Assembly (NCBI GenBank): GCA_947625885.1
Contig: CANQQA010000015.1
Coordinates: forward strand, 1-61,380
Direction of reading: 5' to 3'
From: an uncultured Bacteroidales bacterium
Lineage (GTDB): Bacteria > Bacteroidota > Bacteroidia > Bacteroidales > UBA11471
Length of the DNA: 61,380 nt
Shown one piece after another: positions 54,486-61,380 of the stretch (position 1 is the stretch's first letter; each line of letters opens with the position of its first letter). The notes under the pieces are model-generated. The model saw nothing but the letters and a program-made list of their open reading frames with translations. It did not search any database and was not told the DNA's origin. The position numbers and the translations under genes are program-made.

Positions 54486-55613
54486 TTACTTGTCCGATTT
54501 CCGGCGGTTGCAATTGCGGCAGAGCATTTGGCAATTCTCTATGTCGGTCTTGCCGCCCTCGCACCACGGGGTGATGTGGTCGCCCTCCATTTCCGTGATG
54601 TCGTATTTCTTGCCGCAATGCGGGCAGACGCCTTGCTGCCGTTCATATACCGCCCGTTTGATACTGTCGGGGAATGCCCGCAAGTTGAGGTGCCTCTCGT
54701 CCCGTGTCAGCACATAGTAGTAGATGCCTTTCTTGTTGGTAATCTCGTCGTCGCTCATCAGTGTCGCGATTTCGCGCTCGAGGGCGTCGGCATCGAATCG
54801 GGTATCCTTGTAGGTATTGTATAATGCGCCCCAATCGATTTCGTACATTTCGCGGCGGTAGTGCGGGAAAGTCGCCTCAATCCAATCGATAACACGTTGG
54901 AAATAGTTCCACAATTCTTTTGCGTTGGTTACTTTTTGTGTCGCCATATCGCGCATATACGCCTCTAACCGTTTGGCGTTTCCGTCGTGCATCCATAGCA
55001 AGGCGAGTTCGAGCAGTCCCTGTCTGTTCGTATCGTACCGAGGTTTGGCATATTTGCTGCTTATATTTTTTGCGGCACAATCGCGCTTGCTGAAATACCG
55101 TTTGGCATCTGTCAGCCATTCACTCGCATAGTTTGCATTCCGCAACTCTTGATCGGTGAGTTTCAATCCGGCGATGTTGATAGTCCGGAACCATTCAAGT
55201 TTTTCGGTATAACTGCCTTCGCAGAAATAAACCATCAGTTCGTAGTCGAGAATTTTTTCGGTATATTCAATATCGTCCGCATAATTGTCGAATTTAAACT
55301 CTCCTTTGAGCCTTTCGTCATATACGACCAAATCATTATTTACATAGTGGCAGATGCTCAAAATGCGCTGTTGTCCGTCGAGTACCTCGAAAGTGCCGTC
55401 TTCGCGTTTTACCCAATACATCACGTTTAGCGGGAAGCCTTTGCGAATCGTATCGATGACGGCTTGTTCCTGCTTTCGGTCGTAAACGAAATTGCGTTGG
55501 TATTTCGGGCGAATGTCCAACAGACCGCCGTAGCCTACGACGCCTTCTTCATCATTGTCTTTGTACCCGTCCACAAGTTCGCGGATAGGAATTTGGTGCA
55601 GTTCGATTTTCAT
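54486..55613 (-). CDS. DUF262-HNH endonuclease-like protein
   Basis: This is a 375-residue protein. The DUF262 domain (about 1-230) shows ELVDGYKDNDEEGVVGYGG, RPKYQRNFVYDRKQEQAVI and the conserved DGQQR motif (about 97-101). The C-terminal HNH domain (about 320-375) has a CPHCG pair, EGDHITPWCEGG and CRNCNRR. DUF262 with HNH is the layout of GmrSD-type modification-dependent restriction proteins. I chose the ATG at 55613 because the longer frame adds 58 residues that overlap the methyltransferase end. It begins 10 bases after that methyltransferase gene, so the two are a likely functional unit. Confidence 0.85.
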   Translation of the reverse strand: MKIELHQIPIRELVDGYKDNDEEGVVGYGGLLDIRPKYQRNFVYDRKQEQAVIDTIRKGFPLNVMYWVKREDGTFEVLDGQQRILSICHYVNNDLVVYDERLKGEFKFDNYADDIEYTEKILDYELMVYFCEGSYTEKLEWFRTINIAGLKLTDQELRNANYASEWLTDAKRYFSKRDCAAKNISSKYAKPRYDTNRQGLLELALLWMHDGNAKRLEAYMRDMATQKVTNAKELWNYFQRVIDWIEATFPHYRREMYEIDWGALYNTYKDTRFDADALEREIATLMSDDEITNKKGIYYYVLTRDERHLNLRAFPDSIKRAVYERQQGVCPHCGKKYDITEMEGDHITPWCEGGKTDIENCQMLCRNCNRRKSDK

Positions 55614-55623
55614 ATTGTTGATT

Positions 55624-56634
55624 TTAAGGTTGAATTTTGCGAATAAAGATGCGCTTATATATTCTTGTCCCTCGAACAAGGGGTTGCGTAATGGTGAAGT
55701 CTTTATTAAATAGACCATTGGAAAAACCTTTACCTTCGCTCTCTGTCGCGCCGAGTATCTCGAATTGCTCCGGATTATACTTGTCAAGGAAAGTAATCGG
55801 TACGCCCATTACGCCGTCGTAATCGCACGGGATTTCATTTACTTTGTCTACGTTGATAGCGTCGTAGTTGTCGTACTTCGGATATTCTTCGGGATTATAT
55901 CGTTTGTAGAGTATCAGTTCTTCATGGCGTCTTTTATGTTCAAGATTGGTAAACCAATGTACACCAGACACTCTAATCATTCCTGCAATGTGATTACTTG
56001 CCGATGCAATATCCTCGTAATTGGAAATAAAATGCCCAGCACCTCCTTTGAATCCATATCCGAGCCAAATTTTATTGTCTTTAATGAGCGGAAAAATCTC
56101 CTTGTAGGTAATGGCATTCTGATGACCGATAATAAGGAATTTCTTATTGTATGCAACAAGTTGTGCCACGTATTCACGAAAGAGCGAAAAGGGCGGATTG
56201 GTTACTACGATGTCGGCTTGTTTCAATAGTTCGATACATTCGGCACTGCGGAAATCCCCGTTGCCGTGCAGCGGCTTTACGTCCACCTTGTCCCAGTCGG
56301 GCATACTTTTTCCGTCGTTGCCGTCGTAAATCAGATAGACTGCCTGTTCCGTGTCGTTTCGACTGAACAGGTCGGGACAATTATTCTTGTAACAAGTTGT
56401 AATGATTCGTTTTAGCCCTAAGATATTAAAACTGAGGGCGAAATATTTGAAGAAATTGCTAATGCGCGGGTCGTCACAATTGCAGAGAACTGTTTTCCCG
56501 CGAAAGAATGATTTGTAATGGACTAATTCGTTTTCAATGTCGGTCAGTTGGGTGTAGAATTCGTCGTTCTTGCCCTTTTTGGCTTGGTGCAGGGCGGCAT
56601 TCTTTCCGCCCGTCGTGGTCTTGTTTTGGCTCAT
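55624..56634 (-). CDS. EcoRI-type adenine-specific DNA methyltransferase
   Basis: This is a 336-residue protein of the EcoRI_methylase family. Its N-terminal KNDEFYTQLTDIENEL is followed by VLCNCDDPRISNFFKYF, and the catalytic motif IV is TNPPFSLFREY (about residue 148). The conserved WLGYGFKGGAGHF segment lies near 205, and the family's C-terminal end includes GVPITFLDKYNPEQFEILG. It would methylate adenine in a DNA target with S-adenosylmethionine. I chose ATG 56634 (MSQNKTTTGGKNAALH), as the residues before it are weak. No EcoRI-like nuclease follows. The partner in place is a DUF262-HNH protein. Confidence 0.9.
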   Translation of the reverse strand: MSQNKTTTGGKNAALHQAKKGKNDEFYTQLTDIENELVHYKSFFRGKTVLCNCDDPRISNFFKYFALSFNILGLKRIITTCYKNNCPDLFSRNDTEQAVYLIYDGNDGKSMPDWDKVDVKPLHGNGDFRSAECIELLKQADIVVTNPPFSLFREYVAQLVAYNKKFLIIGHQNAITYKEIFPLIKDNKIWLGYGFKGGAGHFISNYEDIASASNHIAGMIRVSGVHWFTNLEHKRRHEELILYKRYNPEEYPKYDNYDAINVDKVNEIPCDYDGVMGVPITFLDKYNPEQFEILGATESEGKGFSNGLFNKDFTITQPLVRGTRIYKRIFIRKIQP

Positions 56635-57037
56635 GGCTTTGTACGGTTGGTTTCGCGTTTGTTTGGCGAAACTCCGCACAGCCGGAAAAAAAGAAGCGCA
56701 GACTTTCGCCATACGCTCTCAGGCTCACCACAAGCCTTGTATCAACATGGTGAAATGTCCGCGCAATATATGCACGTAGCCAGTTGATACAGTTCAGCTC
56801 GTTCTATTTCGAGGTGGTGATTCGAGAGCGATTGAGCCGACAAGTATGTCCGGAAATCCCTTTCGAGGGAATTTCCGCCGTAAAGATATAAAATTAAATC
56901 GAATTCCGCATCTCTCACGAAAAAATTTAAGAAAGTACGATCCAAGGACAATCGGGAATAAGCCCAAAAAACGCTCTTGGGAAGAGCAGAAGTTGAGTTT
57001 TTGGCGATTTTTTGCGGGACGTTTTTTCTTTTTTTCT

Positions 57038-57045
57038 TATTTTTG
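57038..57045 (+). promoter_or_regulatory. candidate -7 element for the GNAT-like gene
   Basis: TATTTTTG matches TAnnTTTG 35 bases before the ATG. A TTTG (57011-57014) lies 23 bases upstream, longer than usual. The gap 56635-57080 separates two divergent genes and holds no other feature I can support. Confidence 0.4.
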
Positions 57046-57080
57046 CCTGCTGAACGAGAATATACCTTAAACAGACGACT

Positions 57081-58214
57081 ATGAGCATCACCGTACGCGA
57101 AATCTCCGGCAGGCGCGAATTGCGAAAATTTGTGCAGTTCAATATCGACCTCTACAAAGGCAATCCTTACAAGGTGCCGCCTTTGGTGTCCGACGAGATA
57201 GCCACGTTTACGCCGTCGAAAAATCCGGCTTTCGAGTTTTGCGACGCCGTGCAGTTTATGGCATACGACGGCAAAAAGCCGGTCGGACGCATTGCCGGCA
57301 TCATCAATCATAATCTCAACACGAAGACCGGCAAGAAGGAGGCGCGTTTCGGATTCGTCGATTTCATCGACGACCCGCAAGTGAGCGATGCCCTTTTCGA
57401 TGCTGTCGAGGAGTGGGCGCGCGGCAAGGGCATGGAGCATCTTACCGGTCCGCTGGGATTTACCGATATGGACCCCGAGGGGCTTCTCGTCGAGGGTTAC
57501 GACCAAGTGGGCACGATGGCGACCATCTATAATTATCCCTATTACGTCGATCATATTCTGCGGCGCGGCTTCACTGCCGAGAGCGAATGGGTGGAGTTTC
57601 ACTGCGTCGTGCCGCCCGTCATGTCGGAAAAGCACCTTCGTATCGCCGAAATCGTGCGGAAAAAATACCGCCTGCGCAGCGTCATAAAAGACTACAAGAG
57701 CATCAAAAAACTGGCGCGCGACTACGGACGGCAGCTCTTCGAGCTTATCAACCTTGCCTACAAAGACCTTTACGGGTATGCGACTCTCACACCCCGACAG
57801 ATAGAGCATTACGTGAAAATGTATATCCCCATTGTGCGGCTCAAACACATTTCGGTCATTGTCGATGAACACGACAACGTGGTGGGCGTGGGCATTGTCA
57901 TGCCGTCGATGACCCGCGCCTTGCAGAAGTCGCACGGTCGCTTCTTTCCCTTTGGCTTCATACACCTGCTCAAAGCCTTGAAGGGCAAAAACGACACGAT
58001 AGACCTCCTGCTCGTGGCGATACACCCCGATTACCAGAATCTGGGCGCCAATGCCATTCTCTTCGAGGACATTCTGCCCCATTTCATCGCCGACGGGGTG
58101 AAGTACGTCGAAACCAACCCCGAGCTGCTTACCAACAACAAGGTGCAGCAGCAATGGCAGTATTTCGAACATCACCTCAACAAGCGCCGCCGCGCCTATA
58201 CCAAAAGAATTTGA
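57081..58214 (+). CDS. GNAT-like acyltransferase family protein (YghO-like)
   Basis: This is a 377-residue protein of a conserved family annotated as N-acetyltransferase-like. The N-terminal part has VREISGRRELRKFVQF and NIDLYKGNPYKVPPLVSDE, and GRIAGIINHNLN and GPLGFTDMDPEGLLVEGYD lie in the first half. The C-terminal half contains the GNAT-like LLLVAIHPDYQNLGANAILF segment that would hold the CoA pyrophosphate. The substrate is unknown. It is monocistronic or leads into the TRIC gene 35 bases later. Confidence 0.85.
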   Translation: MSITVREISGRRELRKFVQFNIDLYKGNPYKVPPLVSDEIATFTPSKNPAFEFCDAVQFMAYDGKKPVGRIAGIINHNLNTKTGKKEARFGFVDFIDDPQVSDALFDAVEEWARGKGMEHLTGPLGFTDMDPEGLLVEGYDQVGTMATIYNYPYYVDHILRRGFTAESEWVEFHCVVPPVMSEKHLRIAEIVRKKYRLRSVIKDYKSIKKLARDYGRQLFELINLAYKDLYGYATLTPRQIEHYVKMYIPIVRLKHISVIVDEHDNVVGVGIVMPSMTRALQKSHGRFFPFGFIHLLKALKGKNDTIDLLLVAIHPDYQNLGANAILFEDILPHFIADGVKYVETNPELLTNNKVQQQWQYFEHHLNKRRRAYTKRI

Positions 58215-58249
58215 GTCGTTACGTCCGCTTGTTTGTTGTTATTTAACCT

Positions 58250-58882
58250 ATGCCTACTTCCACTTTTGTACAGATACTCGATTTCATCGGCACGTTTGCC
58301 TTTGCTATCAGCGGCATACGCATGGCATCGGCGCGCCGGTTCGACTGGTTCGGCGCCTATGTCGTGGGCTTTGCCACCGCTATCGGCGGCGGTACCATAC
58401 GCGACCTCCTGCTCGACGTTACCCCCATGTGGCTCACCAACCCCATGTATCTCCTGTGTACGGGAGTTGCCCTGCTGTGGGTCATACTTTTCGGGCGGAA
58501 GCTCGTGCGGCTCGACATTACCTTCTTCATCTTCGATACGATAGGGCTGGCGCTTTTCACCGTCGTGGGCATGGGCAAAAGTCTGGCGTTGGGCTATCCG
58601 TTCTGGGTCGCCATCATCATGGGCACGCTCACCGGTGCGGCAGGCGGCGTGCTGCGCGATGTATTCATCAATGAAATACCGTTGATATTCCGCAAAGAGA
58701 TTTACGCCACGGCGTGCGTGCTGGGCGGATTCCTCTATTGGATCTGCGACCTGTGCGGCATGGAGCCGTACCTCTGCCAAATCGTCTGCGGCGCCGGCGT
58801 GTTCATTACCCGCATTTTGGCGGTGCGCTACCGCGTGGGGCTGCCCATACTTCCTAACCGCGACACCCCGCCCGAAAAATAA
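58250..58882 (+). CDS. TRIC-family cation channel protein (YicG-like)
   Basis: This is a 210-residue inner-membrane protein with seven predicted helices in two repeats. Each half has a glycine-rich motif: GTFAFAISGIRMASARRF, IGGGTIRDLLLD and GAAGGVLRDVFINEIPLIF. These match the prokaryotic trimeric intracellular cation channel family (UPF0126). Family members conduct K+ or Na+, but the physiological role in bacteria is not well settled. It follows the GNAT-like gene by 35 bases. Confidence 0.9.
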   Translation: MPTSTFVQILDFIGTFAFAISGIRMASARRFDWFGAYVVGFATAIGGGTIRDLLLDVTPMWLTNPMYLLCTGVALLWVILFGRKLVRLDITFFIFDTIGLALFTVVGMGKSLALGYPFWVAIIMGTLTGAAGGVLRDVFINEIPLIFRKEIYATACVLGGFLYWICDLCGMEPYLCQIVCGAGVFITRILAVRYRVGLPILPNRDTPPEK

Positions 58883-58940
58883 CGGCGATGCCGCTCTTGC
58901 CGGAGAAATGAATGATGACTGCCAAATGGCTTCGGATATA

Positions 58941-58978
58941 AACGACGAGGGGAGAAAACTTTTTCTCCCCTCGTCGTT
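58941..58978. terminator. bidirectional terminator with 18-bp perfect arms
   Basis: Arms 58941-58958 and 58961-58978 are exact reverse complements around CT. The core GACGAGGGGAG is flanked by A/T runs, and TTTT follows. It separates the convergent TRIC and queH genes. Confidence 0.85.
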
Positions 58979-58986
58979 TTGAATCG

Positions 58987-59580
58987 TTATGACTGCTTCT
59001 CCTCGCTGTTTCGCAGGCTGTATTCGCAGCCGCAATAAGTCTGATTGTAAAAGCGGTATTCGGCAATCAGTTCGCGGCGGCGCTCCTGTAAGCCGCCTTT
59101 GCGCCAGTTTTGTTCCCAAAACGTAACCCCTTCGACTTCGCCCGCAGCCGTGCGTCCCGCCTCGTTTATCTGGTCGAGATTTTTCCAGCGCGACGAGGCG
59201 AGAGTCGTCGCCAGCACCCGAAACCCGTGTGCCGCCGCATAACGGGCAGCCACGCGCAGCCGCACGATGAAACAGCGCAGACAGCGCGCCCCCCGCTCCG
59301 GTTCGCCCTCCAATCCCCGCACGGCGTCCTGCCACAGGGCGTGGTCGTAGTCGCCGTCGATGAAGTCGAGCCCCAGCCGCTCGGCGTGGCGTATGCACTC
59401 CGCTTTGCGCCGCTCGTACTCCTCGCGCGGGTAAATGTTCGGGTTGTAAAAAAAGAGCGTCGGACGAATGCCGTTGTCGAGCAGACACTCCACGATAGCC
59501 GACGAGCAGGGCGCGCAGCAACAGTGCAGCAACACCTCCCGCCGTCCCTCCGGCACTTCCGGTCGCAATACAGGTTTCAT
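58987..59580 (-). CDS. queH: epoxyqueuosine reductase QueH
   Basis: This is a 197-residue enzyme that performs the last step of queuosine synthesis in tRNA, reducing epoxyqueuosine with an iron-sulfur cluster. The hallmark cysteines are LLHCCCAPCSSA at about residues 18-29, CLRCF at about 97-101 and a C-terminal YCGCEYS. It is the unrelated replacement for QueG found in many bacteria. The gene is a single unit with a -7 element five bases before the ATG, so its leader may be extremely short or the true start slightly internal. Confidence 0.93.
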   Translation of the reverse strand: MKPVLRPEVPEGRREVLLHCCCAPCSSAIVECLLDNGIRPTLFFYNPNIYPREEYERRKAECIRHAERLGLDFIDGDYDHALWQDAVRGLEGEPERGARCLRCFIVRLRVAARYAAAHGFRVLATTLASSRWKNLDQINEAGRTAAGEVEGVTFWEQNWRKGGLQERRRELIAEYRFYNQTYCGCEYSLRNSEEKQS

Positions 59581-59584
59581 GCCG

Positions 59585-59592
59585 CAAAGATA
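59585..59592 (-). promoter_or_regulatory. candidate -7 element for queH
   Basis: It reads TATCTTTG on the minus strand, ending only four bases before the ATG. This would give a leaderless or nearly leaderless transcript. Confidence 0.35.
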
Positions 59593-59617
59593 CGATTTTT
59601 GGAATTACGTTTATAGT

Positions 59618-59655
59618 AAAACGGCATTTATGCAGCCGCGCATAAATGCCGTTTT
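59618..59655 (-). terminator. hairpin after the hydrolase lipoprotein
   Basis: Perfect 15-bp arms (59618-59632 and 59641-59655) surround an 8-base loop, and TTTT ends the right arm on either strand. It lies 20 bases after the stop of the alpha/beta-hydrolase gene and upstream of queH. Confidence 0.65.
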
Positions 59656-59675
59656 CGGAGATTTATTTTTCAAAA

Positions 59676-61136
59676 TCAATAGATAAGTACTCTTACTTTG
59701 GCGGGGTAGATGCGCTTGGGGTCGCCGAACAGGGCGATGGATTCCGCCAAAATGCCTCGACTGATTTTTGCCATACCTTGGAAGGCGATGCGTCTGTCGA
59801 TGTAGACCGTTATCGGTTGCGTCAAGTCTATCTGCTTCGGGTCGAGGTATATACCCAAATCGCCCCAGACATCTCCGTCCGAAATCATTTGCGTCGTTAT
59901 TCGTATTTCGTTCCCATCCATTACCAAGTCGAACGAGCGGTTCGCGTTTTTCGTGTGCATCAGTCCGCGAAAGTCGAGGTAATATACGCCGGAGGAGTAG
60001 CTCTCCATCCAGTAATCGGGAGTCAGGTTGCGATATTGGTAGCTCAAATGCTTGGGATAGGTGCGGCGCGAAAACTGCTTCAGCCACGGCGTCATGACCG
60101 TGAAATCGGTATTGCCGTGTCCCTTGCCCTCCTGAATGTCCACGCGGTGGACAAAATCGTTCGGGGAGAGGCGTTGCAGCCGGTCTAATTCGTCTTTCCA
60201 GAGTTGGGCATATTCGTTGCGTTTGAATCCGGCGTCGGTTTCGCCCACTTCAAGACCGAAAGCGATATTGCGCAGATTCTCTGCGGCGGCAAGCGGTTCG
60301 GCGGCTGCCATGGGACCCGCTCCGGCAAAATAGTCGGGCATGAACAAGGCAAGCCGATGACTGCCGTAGCCGCCTTCGGAGGTACCCAGAATGTAGAAGC
60401 GGTCGGGGTCGGCATAGCCGCTCAGCACGCCGAGCTGGAATACACGGCGGAAAGCCGTGCGCTGCGGTGCCAGATACCACCGCCCGATGCGGTCGTCCGC
60501 CATACGGGGCACGAAGTACATGCTGGGCGCATCGTCGTACTGTTTGGCTCTTTTCATTTCTGCCTCCCATGCGAGCGTATTCGTATAACTGTCCCACGCG
60601 CTTTCGGCAAGAGAAGCTCTCCCTCCGCCGTGCAGGTTGATGTACAGCGGATAGCCGGTTGCCGGTTTCTCGCCTTTGGCAAGGAGCAAGGCTTTCATGC
60701 GTTGTCCCGCAGGAATATTCCAGATAACCGTGTCGCCGGTGGCGATAAAATTCATGATGCCGCTCTCTTGCAGCCGGTCGGTATTCGCCTCTTTCCAAAG
60801 CTCCCACATGGCGGCGCTTTCCGTTTCCGCCTCATCGGGAGTAAATATTTGTCCGTAAAGGAACGACGGCGGCTGTCCGATATTGTCTTGGTCGAGTTGG
60901 GCGCGGAAATATTCCAGCGTCTGACGGCGGGCTTCTTCGGGTTCCGGAGCCGGATCGGGTATCGGATCGGGGTCGGGCAGGGGCAACGACGGACTGGGAA
61001 CAAAGGGCGGCGGTGTCATACCGAATCCCGGCATATCCGGCTCTTTGGGATCATCATTCTTGCAAGCGGTAAGTGCGAATACGCACATGACCGCAAGCAT
61101 AACACATTTCCTGGTATTCATAATTTTAAATTTCAT
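59676..61136 (-). CDS. alpha/beta-hydrolase fold lipoprotein
   Basis: This is a 486-residue lipoprotein. The lipobox VFALTAC (about residue 25) is followed by KNDD, suggesting surface exposure, then by a proline/aspartate-rich linker (about 30-68). The enzyme part has the oxyanion segment YINLHGGGR (about 172-180), a nucleophile elbow LGTSEGGYGSH and a late GKGHGNTDF that may hold the catalytic His. The C-terminal 120 residues are beta-rich. It resembles extracellular esterases or peptidases, but the substrate is not recognisable. The start could also be the internal ATG five codons later. Confidence 0.72.
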   Translation of the reverse strand: MKFKIMNTRKCVMLAVMCVFALTACKNDDPKEPDMPGFGMTPPPFVPSPSLPLPDPDPIPDPAPEPEEARRQTLEYFRAQLDQDNIGQPPSFLYGQIFTPDEAETESAAMWELWKEANTDRLQESGIMNFIATGDTVIWNIPAGQRMKALLLAKGEKPATGYPLYINLHGGGRASLAESAWDSYTNTLAWEAEMKRAKQYDDAPSMYFVPRMADDRIGRWYLAPQRTAFRRVFQLGVLSGYADPDRFYILGTSEGGYGSHRLALFMPDYFAGAGPMAAAEPLAAAENLRNIAFGLEVGETDAGFKRNEYAQLWKDELDRLQRLSPNDFVHRVDIQEGKGHGNTDFTVMTPWLKQFSRRTYPKHLSYQYRNLTPDYWMESYSSGVYYLDFRGLMHTKNANRSFDLVMDGNEIRITTQMISDGDVWGDLGIYLDPKQIDLTQPITVYIDRRIAFQGMAKISRGILAESIALFGDPKRIYPAKVRVLIY

Positions 61137-61155
61137 ATTATTGAATTTTTGAGTA

Positions 61156-61163
61156 CAAAAATA
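61156..61163 (-). promoter_or_regulatory. candidate -7 element for the hydrolase lipoprotein
   Basis: It reads TATTTTTG on the minus strand, 19 bases before the ATG. The remaining sequence to 61380 is AT-rich and shows only a small GGCGC/GCGCC palindrome. I see no gene in it. Confidence 0.35.
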
Positions 61164-61380
61164 TAAAATATCATTATCCCGTAAAAAATTTTAATGAAAA
61201 ATTCCCGCCAATGAAAACGCTTTTTTCTCCGTTGAAACGGTAAACCGTTGAAAGCAAATTAAAAGGAAAACACAAAAAAGCGAGGCGCAAGCGCCCCACT
61301 CAGAATGTTTTCACAACGGAATAATCCTTATTGTGAATTGCTTCAAAATTGTTTTACAAACATAATGAAAAAAATTCATA

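Noticed and set aside
56742-58175. 477-residue open frame on the minus strand
   Set aside because: It is antisense to the GNAT-like gene, whose plus-strand protein matches a known family over its full length.
58196-59587. 463-residue open frame on the minus strand
   Set aside because: It overlaps queH in another frame and the TRIC gene on the other strand. Both of those have clear family motifs.
61288-61299. GGCGC-AA-GCGCC palindrome near the right edge
   Set aside because: The 5-bp stem has a 2-base loop and no T tract, too weak to call a terminator or operator.

Overview
The window reads as a Bacteroidota (order Bacteroidales) chromosome. Supporting signs are a SusC/SusD pair, surface lipoproteins with acidic residues after the lipobox cysteine, a fused SecDF, an ExbB-ExbD-ExbD-TonB operon, start codons mostly without Shine-Dalgarno sequences, and repeated TAnnTTTG promoter -7 elements. 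The genus cannot be fixed from the sequence. No rRNA, tRNA, CRISPR array or transposase was seen.

Layout. 0.2-1.8 kb: an ECF sigma factor with two small envelope genes. 1.9-8.1 kb (minus): a TPR protein, a PstS-like lipoprotein and a small membrane protein, then tonB, two exbD and exbB. 8.4-19.8 kb: inositol-phosphatase family enzyme, SulP transporter, a large coiled-coil surface lipoprotein, an Ig-like lipoprotein and secDF. 19.9-21.9 kb: mannonate dehydratase and an SDR (uronate catabolism). 21.9-38.0 kb: an AT-richer, all-minus block that looks like a polysaccharide/amino-sugar utilization locus. It holds an AraC/XylR-type regulator, a CBM9-like protein, a sugar permease, nagA, a nagB-like deaminase, a GH20-like hexosaminidase, an unassigned TIM-barrel lipoprotein, SusC, SusD, a BACON/Lcl-type lipoprotein and an HGSNAT-like membrane acyltransferase.

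38.2-48.1 kb: a TonB-dependent receptor, an AlaX-like editing protein, the GDP-fucose pathway (manC, fcl, gmd), argB, prfB with its programmed frameshift, and an acyl-CoA ligase. 48.2-54.0 kb: a DUF4861 protein, an outer-membrane barrel, enolase, a HARE-HTH/nuclease-like gene and pckA. 54.5-56.6 kb: an EcoRI-type adenine methyltransferase directly followed by a DUF262-HNH protein. This is the best candidate for an uncharacterised restriction or defence system here. 57.1-61.1 kb: a GNAT-like protein, a TRIC-family channel, queH and an alpha/beta-hydrolase lipoprotein.

How the parts fit. The sugar locus can be read as follows: surface capture (SusC/D plus the Lcl-type lipoprotein), trimming (TIM-barrel protein, GH20), import (FHS-type permease) and conversion of GlcNAc-6-P to fructose-6-P (NagA, NagB). 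The adjacent SDR and UxuA would channel uronate to 2-keto-3-deoxygluconate. A glycan with both N-acetylhexosamine and uronic acid is therefore a reasonable but unproven substrate. The composition change at about 21.95 kb warns that the uronate genes may be older residents. Gene pckA has defence-like genes on both sides, which suggests an insertion-prone spot.
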